Below are positions 1 through 4,671 of a stretch of DNA of 6,996 bases, piece by piece. The DNA is from Thermomicrobiales bacterium (GTDB lineage Bacteria > Chloroflexota > Chloroflexia > Thermomicrobiales > UBA6265). Location: contig JAUJLY010000149.1 of NCBI GenBank assembly GCA_030447145.1, positions 1-6,996 on the forward strand, written 5' to 3'. Both the position numbers and the translations under genes were made by a program. The first letter of the stretch is position 1. Every line of letters starts with the position of its first letter. The notes beneath the pieces are model-generated. The model ran no database searches, was not told the origin of the DNA, and saw nothing but the letters and a program-made list of their open reading frames with translations.

Positions 1-15
1 GTAGGGGTAGGCCAT
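1..15 (-). CDS. Possible start of an unknown gene, cut by window edge
   Basis: On the minus strand an ATG (13-15) opens a frame reading M-A-Y-P-Y before the window ends. A GGAG Shine-Dalgarno match (plus-strand CTCC, 23-26) lies 7 nt upstream, which is ideal spacing and the only reason to call it. The start lies 131 bp beyond the repressor stop codon on the same strand, so the two could be co-transcribed. Five codons give no functional information. Confidence 0.3.
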
Positions 16-99
16 GACGGGACTCCAGCGGTGGGACGACGGACCGATGCCTTCCGCTCGCACAGCCCCTGCCACCGGCAGATCAGCCATAACAGACTG

Positions 100-120
100 C
101 TACGTCTAATCTACGTCTAA
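100..120. repeat. Short direct repeat CTACGTCTAA x2
   Basis: The decamer CTACGTCTAA occurs at 100-109 and again at 111-120, giving an 11-bp period (about one helical turn). It sits between the repressor stop codon and the possible minus-strand gene start at 15, so it could be a tandem protein-binding site for that gene or a chance duplication. No other function is visible in 1-146. Confidence 0.4.
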
Positions 121-146
121 GGGAGCCAGCAAGTCGGAAACAAACC

Positions 147-584
147 TTAGTGGGGAGCTTGCTTATGGCAGTTGGCGCATAGCCCGAATATGGCCAAGTG
201 ATCGATCTGCGAAGCGAAATCGTAGCGCGCAGCGATTGCATGCCGTAGAGGATGGATGAGTTCATCCCCCAATTCCAAAATCACGCCACAACCTTGGCAA
301 ACGAGGTGATGGTGCCGCACCTTGTCAAGTAACTCGTAGTGGTGGGTGTCTCCGCCCAGATCGGTTTCGCTGACAATCCCTACACCTTGGAAGAGCTCCA
401 GAGTGCGATAAACGGTGGACCGGTTGAGCCCTGGGATCAGTTCGTCGACGCGCATATAGACTTCCTCAGGGGAGACGTGTTCTCCCAGCGTCAAGGCAGC
501 CAAAATGGCTATTCGCTGGGGCGTTGCACGCAGTCCTGCAGATCGGAGTCGTGCAGTCAATACTATTCGCTCGGTCTCGTCCAT
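147..584 (-). CDS. Fur-family metal-responsive repressor (probably Zur-like)
   Basis: A 145-residue DNA-binding repressor, the usual Fur-family length. The N-terminal winged helix includes AGLRATPQRIAILAAL (about 16-31) and the recognition-helix segment NRSTVYRTLELF (about 54-65), both typical of Fur/Zur/PerR. The C-terminal dimerisation and metal domain has HHYEL (81-85), a His triplet HHH (91-93) followed by CQGC (96-99), H129, and CANC (136-139). The two CxxC pairs form the family's structural zinc site; the His and acidic residues would make the regulatory site. I chose the ATG at 584 because it fits family length and has a weak AAGAGA upstream. Alternatives are ATG 599 and GTG 638, neither with a visible ribosome binding site. 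The gene is divergent from a zinc/manganese-type ABC importer, which suggests it controls that operon. Zur is my preferred subtype, but a manganese- or iron-responsive Fur relative is not excluded. Confidence 0.93.
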   Translation of the reverse strand: MDETERIVLTARLRSAGLRATPQRIAILAALTLGEHVSPEEVYMRVDELIPGLNRSTVYRTLELFQGVGIVSETDLGGDTHHYELLDKVRHHHLVCQGCGVILELGDELIHPLRHAIAARYDFASQIDHLAIFGLCANCHKQAPH

Positions 585-668
585 GGGATCTCTTGTCATC
601 TGGTGGTATTGAACCGGTGATCTAGCTCTTCTGAACACTGATGCAAAACATAGTGAGATGCGGCCCTA

Positions 669-701
669 TCAACTCGACACCGTCCAATCCCTGCCGTGCA
701 T
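669..701 (-). CDS. 10-codon mini-ORF with near-perfect Shine-Dalgarno (possible leader peptide)
   Basis: On the minus strand ATG (699-701) opens a frame encoding MHGRDWTVSS and then TGA (669-671). It is preceded by AAAGGAGGTG (plus-strand 704-713), an almost complete match to the 16S anti-SD, with GGAGG ending 4 nt from the ATG. It is the strongest ribosome binding site in the repressor upstream region, stronger than any before the repressor itself, whose start lies 84 bp downstream of the mini-ORF stop. It could be a regulatory upstream ORF acting on repressor translation. A chance match is possible. The peptide shows no run of a single amino acid that would indicate classical attenuation. 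Confidence 0.35.
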   Translation of the reverse strand: MHGRDWTVSS

Positions 702-744
702 CACACCTCCTTTGAGGCTTCCTTACACCGAGTAGCATAAGCGA

Positions 745-773
745 TTGACCCTAGCTCTAACAGATGATATCCT
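745..773 (+). promoter_or_regulatory. Putative sigma70 promoter of the metal importer operon
   Basis: TTGACC (745-750, 5 of 6 to consensus) is followed after exactly 17 bp by TATCCT (768-773, 4 of 6). Transcription would start near 780 and leave a leader of about 65 nt before the binding-protein gene, with the palindrome at 799-812 inside it. The -10 overlaps the first copy of a direct repeat TATCYTAC (768-775 and 786-793, 18 bp apart). Confidence 0.55.
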
Positions 774-798
774 ACGCTCCCATGGTATCTTACATTTG

Positions 799-822
799 GT
801 TGCAGATGCAACTGAATGCAAC
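799..822. promoter_or_regulatory. Candidate metal-repressor operator: perfect palindrome plus extra half-site
   Basis: GTTGCA (799-804), GA, TGCAAC (807-812) form a perfect 6-2-6 inverted repeat, and ATGCAAC recurs 10 bp further on (806-812 and 816-822), so three half-sites lie on nearly the same helix face. The array sits about 20-40 bp after the predicted transcription start of the importer operon, a suitable position for a blocking repressor. The related heptamer GATGCAA also appears at 640-646, upstream of the repressor gene. Assignment to the adjacent Fur-family protein is inferred from position; the motif is not one of the Fur or Zur consensus boxes I know well. Confidence 0.5.
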
Positions 823-836
823 CGTTCGTAACGGCC

Positions 837-842
837 AGGAGG
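837..842 (+). promoter_or_regulatory. Ribosome binding site AGGAGG of the binding-protein gene
   Basis: AGGAGG lies 3 nt before ATG 846 and 6 nt before the in-frame GTG 849. It excludes the upstream in-frame ATG at 816 as main start, and leaves open which of the adjacent ATG and GTG codons is used. Confidence 0.75.
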
Positions 843-845
843 TGC

Positions 846-1919
846 ATGGTGGACACGGCCCTTCAGACCTGGGTCAGAAAATCGTTGAAATCGACGCGAT
901 TCTCATTGCTATTCCTTATCCTGTTGGTGCCAGTGCCGTTACTTTCGGCAGCAGAAGAGGCGCCGCTAGCCGCCTCACCATCATCCATTACTTCGAGCGG
1001 ATGGTCCGACGCATTCGAGAGTGAAAGCGGCCGGCTCAATGTTGCCACTACCGTGGCTCCAATCAGTTCAATCGTACGTAACATTGGCGGTGAGCAAATT
1101 AATCTACGCGGAATAGTCCCAGACGGCACCAATTCCCACACCTTTGAGCCAGCTCCCTCTGACGCGCGTATTGTTGCGCAAGCCGACCTATTGATTGCGA
1201 ACGGTCTGGGCCTGGAGGAGCCAACGATTGCACTCGCAGAGGCGAACCTGAAGCCAGGGGGCGAAGTCTTTACCCTCGGCGACAAGACCATTTCTCCTGA
1301 CCAATACGCGTATGACTTTTCCTTTCCGAAAGAGGGGGGCTATCCAAATCCGCACCTTTGGACAAACGTGCCTTACGCGATGCGTTACGCAGAACTCGTC
1401 GCTGGCAAGCTCCAGGAGCGTGATCCGGTCCATGCCGAATACTATCAAGACAACTTTGAGCGTTACCTCGCCCTGCTAGAGCGCCTGGACGAGGGAATCA
1501 TGATTGCCATCGGGACGATCCCCGAAGACAACCGAAAACTGCTCACGTATCATGATTCTTGGGCCTACTTCGCACAGCACTATGACATGACTGTCCTTGG
1601 TGCAGCGCAACCAGCGGACTTCTCCGAACCTTCCCCTCAAGAGGTCGCAGAGTTCATCAACCAAATTAGAGCCGAAGGCGTGCCGGCCGTTTTCGGCTCT
1701 GAAGTCTTCCCGAGCGACGTGCTGGAGCAGATCGCTGATGAGGCCGGTGCCCGCTATGTCGACGAACTCCGAGATGATGATCCTCCTGGTGACCCGGGAG
1801 ATCCTCATAACACATATGTTGGGATGATGCTCTACAACGTCGAGGTAATGGTCACGGCTCTGGGAGGTGACATCCAGGTGCTCAGCGACATCCCTCCTTA
1901 CGACACAAATCTCTCGTAG
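846..1919 (+). CDS. Zinc/manganese-type ABC transporter substrate-binding protein (cluster A-I, ZnuA/TroA-like)
   Basis: A 357-residue secreted metal-binding protein that captures a divalent metal outside the membrane for the ATPase and permease encoded next. The N-terminus has basic residues (RK, K, R) and then a hydrophobic stretch FSLLFLILLVPVPLLSA (about 19-35) ending in a plausible signal-peptidase I site. There is no lipobox cysteine, so it is probably not a lipoprotein. A Ser/Glu-rich linker follows, then the mature domain from about 63 (LNVATTVAPISSIV). Predicted metal ligands, from family knowledge, are H98 in SHTFEP, H170 in NPHLW, H236 in TYHDSW and D306 in YVDEL. This His3-Asp pattern favours TroA/ZnuA-type zinc (or manganese) binding over the Glu-containing Mn/Fe type. 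The histidine-rich loop of enterobacterial ZnuA is missing. The C-terminus has a short acidic DDDPPGDPGDP loop. Start chosen from AGGAGG at 837-842; GTG 849 is equally possible. Confidence 0.94.
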   Translation: MVDTALQTWVRKSLKSTRFSLLFLILLVPVPLLSAAEEAPLAASPSSITSSGWSDAFESESGRLNVATTVAPISSIVRNIGGEQINLRGIVPDGTNSHTFEPAPSDARIVAQADLLIANGLGLEEPTIALAEANLKPGGEVFTLGDKTISPDQYAYDFSFPKEGGYPNPHLWTNVPYAMRYAELVAGKLQERDPVHAEYYQDNFERYLALLERLDEGIMIAIGTIPEDNRKLLTYHDSWAYFAQHYDMTVLGAAQPADFSEPSPQEVAEFINQIRAEGVPAVFGSEVFPSDVLEQIADEAGARYVDELRDDDPPGDPGDPHNTYVGMMLYNVEVMVTALGGDIQVLSDIPPYDTNLS

Positions 1920-1950
1920 CTTGCTGTTTCAGCCATTTCGGGACAGGCAT

Positions 1951-1955
1951 GGAGG
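1951..1955 (+). promoter_or_regulatory. Ribosome binding site GGAGG of the ATPase gene
   Basis: GGAGG lies 8 nt before ATG 1964. It overlaps the alternative upstream ATG at 1949, which itself has no good Shine-Dalgarno. This decides the start at 1964. Confidence 0.65.
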
Positions 1956-1963
1956 TCATTCTC

Positions 1964-2824
1964 ATGGTCACTCAGGCTGCCGCCAGGCCATCGATCGTGC
2001 GCTCTGCTCCAATGATTCAGATCCGAAGACTGACATGCGGTTACGGTGCGGTACCCGTGCTCCGGGATGTTTCACTGGTCGTGCCGACAGGGCAGTTCGT
2101 TGGAATCGTCGGGCCGAGTGGCGCAGGCAAGACGACGCTCCTTCGGGTGTTGCTTGGACTCGTCCCACGAATACAGGGCGAAATCACGGTTGGGGGGTAC
2201 CGGGTAACAGCGGCCCACCCTCCCCCGAATATTGGGTATGTGCCTCAGCTCGAGACGATCGACTGGACCTTCCCGGTGACCCTCGAGGACATGGTCGTCA
2301 TGGGCCGAACGCCGAAGATGGGCCCGTTCCCATGGCTGAGTCGAAAGGACCGGCGCGTCGTGTCAGCAACGCTGGAGCGGCTCGGCATTAACTGTTTGGC
2401 CCGACGACAGATCAGGGGGCTTTCCGGAGGACAGCAGCAACGGGCATTCTTGGCTCGAGCTCTGGTTGGACATCCGAGCATACTGGTGCTCGATGAGCCG
2501 ACCGCCAGCTCCGACGTCAAGACCAGAGACGACATTCTGTCTCTCCTCATGGACCTTCACCATGAGGGCGTCACGATCGTCATGACCACTCATGAACTGA
2601 ACACCATCGCTGCTCAGCTTCCATGGCTCGTCTGTATGGATAGCAACAGCTCGGTGATCGCCCAAGGCCCTCCGTGCGAGGTGTTCACGGAGAGCGTCCT
2701 CAGCCGAATGTTTGGGACAAGACTCCAGATCCTGCAGGATGGCGCAGTGGGCACTCCCCTAAGGCCCGATGCAGACTTTCAGCGCTTTCTAACTATTGAG
2801 CAAGCAGAACGGATCGGTCGTTGA
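1964..2824 (+). CDS. Zinc/manganese-type ABC transporter ATP-binding protein
   Basis: A 286-residue cytoplasmic ATPase that powers metal import with the adjacent permease. All cassette motifs are present: Walker A GPSGAGKTT (50-58), Q-loop glutamine in GYVPQ (95), signature LSGGQ (153-157), Walker B ILVLDEP (173-179) and the H-loop histidine in TTHE (210). The segment IDWTFPVTLEDMVVMGR, just after the Q-loop, is typical of the metal-chelate ATPases of the SitB/Mnt/Znu group and links this protein to the cluster A-I binding protein upstream. About 50 residues follow the H-loop region as the family's C-terminal tail. The gene starts 44 bp after the binding-protein stop codon and is probably in the same transcript. 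An alternative ATG at 1949 would add five residues. Metal specificity cannot be read from this subunit. Confidence 0.95.
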   Translation: MVTQAAARPSIVRSAPMIQIRRLTCGYGAVPVLRDVSLVVPTGQFVGIVGPSGAGKTTLLRVLLGLVPRIQGEITVGGYRVTAAHPPPNIGYVPQLETIDWTFPVTLEDMVVMGRTPKMGPFPWLSRKDRRVVSATLERLGINCLARRQIRGLSGGQQQRAFLARALVGHPSILVLDEPTASSDVKTRDDILSLLMDLHHEGVTIVMTTHELNTIAAQLPWLVCMDSNSSVIAQGPPCEVFTESVLSRMFGTRLQILQDGAVGTPLRPDADFQRFLTIEQAERIGR

Positions 2825-2831
2825 GGGACAC

Positions 2832-2836
2832 AGAGG
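2832..2836 (+). promoter_or_regulatory. Ribosome binding site AGAGG of the permease gene
   Basis: AGAGG lies 3 nt before ATG 2840 and 6 nt before the adjacent in-frame ATG 2843. The spacing favours 2843. Confidence 0.55.
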
Positions 2837-2842
2837 CATATG

Positions 2843-3688
2843 ATGCAGGCATTCGTCGAACCGCTCGGGTATGAGTTCTTCCGCCATGCATTAGCAGCAG
2901 CGACGTTGGTCGGAGCCCTGTGCGGGTTGCTGGGCGTTTACGTCGTCTTGCGCCGAATGAGCTACATCGGCCATGGGCTTTCACACTCTGTGTTCGGTGG
3001 AGCGGTCGTTAGCCACCTAATCGGCTGGAACTTCTACCTAGGAGCTGGCCTGTGGGGGTTCCTCTCGGCACTCTTGATAAATGCCGTGACACACCGACAC
3101 AAGGTTGGCGCTGACGCGTCGATTGGAATCGTAACGACAGCGTCATTCGCGGTTGGTGTGGCACTGATCAGCAAGGAACGGTCTTTCACTCGCAACTTCG
3201 AAGCTGCGCTCTTTGGCAATATTCTGGGAGTAACAACAGGTGATCTTGCCGTGATCAGCTCGGTAACCGTCGTTGTTGCAGCCGCTGTGTTCATTGGATA
3301 TAAGCAGCTCCTCTTCACGACGTTCGATGCAGAGATCGCAGCGACGTATGGGGTGCCAACGCGATGGGTAGAAGCGGGTTTTTCGCTGGCCCTGGCAGCA
3401 ACTATCGTGGCGGCAATGAATGTAGTTGGTGTGACACTAATTGCTGCAGCATTGGTGATCCCCCCATCAACGGCTCGACTGGTTACTGATCATTTTGGCC
3501 GCTTACTAAGCCTCTCCATGCTCATTGGAGCAGGATGCGGTGGTGGTGGGATGTTTCTCTCATATTGGTATGACCTCGCGTCCGGGGCGACGATCGTACT
3601 GCTTGCTACCGGCATCTTCGGAATTGTTTTTACAGTGACACACCTACGAGATCCTTTGAGGAGATCCCTCCCTTTTACACAACTCTAG
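2843..3688 (+). CDS. Zinc/manganese-type ABC transporter permease (ABC-3 family)
   Basis: A 281-residue integral membrane subunit forming the import channel. About seven to eight hydrophobic segments are visible, for example around 15-37, 46-60, 66-82, 92-110, 135-153, 178-206, 221-241 and 248-268. Family landmarks are the conserved MSYIGHGLSHSVFGG (39-53), where many relatives have GDALSHAVLPG, then FDAEIAATYG (161-170), VGVTLIAAALVIPPSTARL (195-213) and SGATIVLL (247-254). Length is typical for ZnuB/MntB-type permeases. The gene follows the ATPase stop codon by 18 bp, so the binding protein, ATPase and permease form one operon. ATG 2840 is an alternative start adding a single Met. No cognate gene follows on this strand; the next is an unrelated exporter fragment after 169 bp. 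Confidence 0.94.
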   Translation: MQAFVEPLGYEFFRHALAAATLVGALCGLLGVYVVLRRMSYIGHGLSHSVFGGAVVSHLIGWNFYLGAGLWGFLSALLINAVTHRHKVGADASIGIVTTASFAVGVALISKERSFTRNFEAALFGNILGVTTGDLAVISSVTVVVAAAVFIGYKQLLFTTFDAEIAATYGVPTRWVEAGFSLALAATIVAAMNVVGVTLIAAALVIPPSTARLVTDHFGRLLSLSMLIGAGCGGGGMFLSYWYDLASGATIVLLATGIFGIVFTVTHLRDPLRRSLPFTQL

Positions 3689-3744
3689 CAGTATTTCCGC
3701 CGATGGCGTGCAAGACAGCTGGTACCTCATCTGGTGGTGCGTCA

Positions 3745-3771
3745 CGGCTGATTTGCCATTTAAATCGGCTG
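3745..3771. terminator. Hairpin downstream of the metal importer operon (weak terminator candidate)
   Basis: CGGCTGATTT (3745-3754) pairs with AAATCGGCTG (3762-3771) across a 7-nt loop, giving a 10-bp stem with two G-T wobbles. It is 57 bp past the permease stop codon, a usual place for a terminator. However, the downstream plus-strand sequence is GC-rich rather than T-rich, so it is not a classical Rho-independent terminator. It may stabilise the mRNA 3' end. Apart from it I see nothing in 3689-3857. Confidence 0.3.
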
Positions 3772-3857
3772 GGCGCGCGAACGGTGGCAAACAGCCATGA
3801 TAGACCACTAGCATTAATCTCCGGCGCCAGTCACCGTCAGATACCAACGGCCGAACA

Positions 3858-4454
3858 ATGAAACAGATACCCATTATCCGTACTGCAAAAGACACCTTTC
3901 TAGCGTGGCTCAGCCTTGTGGCGACCACGGTGCGCTTACTTTGCTACGCTATTCGACATTATGAGCGTGGAGCACGAAGAGAGGTACTTGTCGATCTCGC
4001 CTTTTACGTCGGGTTTCTGGGTGTCATCAAAATTTCCGCTACTGTATCAGACTACCTGTTCAAGTTACGAACACTTGAGACGAATAGAACCGTGCACGTG
4101 AAAATGTCTGGTAAATTCCTCGAGCTCGACGCGGGCTACTACGAGAACCCGAGCCATAACAACCTTCTGCAAAGTGTGAGAGAAAAATGCTCTTGCCTTC
4201 CGGCCGAATTTTTGATCTATTCCTTCAAGTTTGCCGGTAGTGCATTAGTTTTTTCTCTTGCCATTGGCGTATTTGCCAGGATGTCACCTGTTATGGCGCT
4301 CGTCGTGATTCTCTCCCTCGTACCTCATCGGAGAGCATGGCCGCCAGAAAGCCCACGCCACACTCTCACTCGACCCTGCCACCAGAGAGATCGATCGCTT
4401 CGGCGACGATGTCCCTGTGCGCCAGCAACGGTTCGTAGCCCATTCGGTCCTTGA
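3858..4454 (+). pseudogene. Truncated ABC exporter, N-terminal transmembrane part only
   Basis: The first about 156 codons (to about 4325) resemble the start of a type I ABC exporter: hydrophobic stretches around 12-32 and 46-64, a cytoplasmic helical segment with the pattern FLELDAGYYENPSHNNLLQ (87-105) typical of the first exporter loop, and a hydrophobic pair around 117-156 (FLIYSFKFAGSALVFSLAIGVF, then PVMALVVILSLVP; the first is shown in parts: FLIYSFKF, AGSALVF). The remaining membrane helices and the whole ATPase domain are absent. From codon 157 to the stop at 4452-4454 the frame translates the antisense of brxL into a Pro/Arg-rich tail of about 42 residues with no exporter character. 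The gene was therefore cut by a rearrangement. Two hand-counted 60-base blocks (4021-4080 and 4201-4260) are 40% GC, against 58% at 4741-4800 in brxL, so the two parts have different histories. No clear Shine-Dalgarno precedes ATG 3858, the only in-frame ATG after a stop at 3801. The substrate cannot be inferred. Confidence 0.65.
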
Positions 4455-4671
4455 TCGACCGCAGGTGGGACCATGCCCGTTGCAATGACTCCTTGAGCCC
4501 GCGCTCGAGCCCGGATGGCATCCGCAGCTTGCCTGTGCCAGCGGTCAGGGTAATCTCGATGCGGTAGAGTGCGACGTTGCCGTCATTGTTGACCGCGCCG
4601 GTGTAGACCGTCCAGAGTGGCAAGGGCTCCTGGGAGATCGCACCACTTCCCCCTTGCTCCGGCACCGCTCC
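4327..4671 (-). pseudogene. brxL: Detached, decayed C-terminal (Lon-like) part of brxL
   Basis: In the frame shifted relative to the main brxL frame, minus-strand codons from 4671 read GAVPEQGG, then ISQEPLPLWTVY, VALYRIEITLTAGTGKL, LKESLQRAW and DLSGGRVE. This is the expected continuation of BrxL into its Lon-protease-like domain. A TGA at 4366-4368 then interrupts the frame, but CGVGFLAAMLS (to about 4330) continues the homology, after which it ends. The TGA lies in GAGTGAGAGTGT, which looks like a 6-bp tandem duplication (GAGTGA/GAGTGT). Removing one copy gives GGRVECGVGFLAAMLS, the same length as the corresponding stretch of E. coli BrxL as I remember it. About 80 C-terminal residues of the family are missing, including the part of the Lon-like fold where a catalytic Lys would sit. 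This segment is translated only if ribosomes change frame near 4672. Confidence 0.75.

Noticed and set aside
69..81. Small hairpin CTGCC-ACC-GGCAG as terminator of the repressor gene
   Set aside because: Only a 5-bp stem with a 3-nt loop and no T-run on the minus-strand downstream side.
585..638. N-terminal extension of the Fur-family repressor to GTG 638 or ATG 599
   Set aside because: No ribosome binding site for either, and the added residues lie outside the usual Fur family N-terminus.
816..845. Upstream ATG at 816 as start of the binding protein
   Set aside because: It lies inside the putative operator, has no Shine-Dalgarno, and would put ten extra residues before the signal peptide; AGGAGG at 837-842 points to 846 or 849.
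3745..3771. Classical Rho-independent terminator
   Set aside because: The stem is sound but no T-run follows on the plus strand.
3689..3857. Insertion sequence or attachment site near the exporter fragment
   Set aside because: No terminal inverted repeats, target duplications, transposase fragments or tRNA remnants can be seen there or at the 4325 junction.
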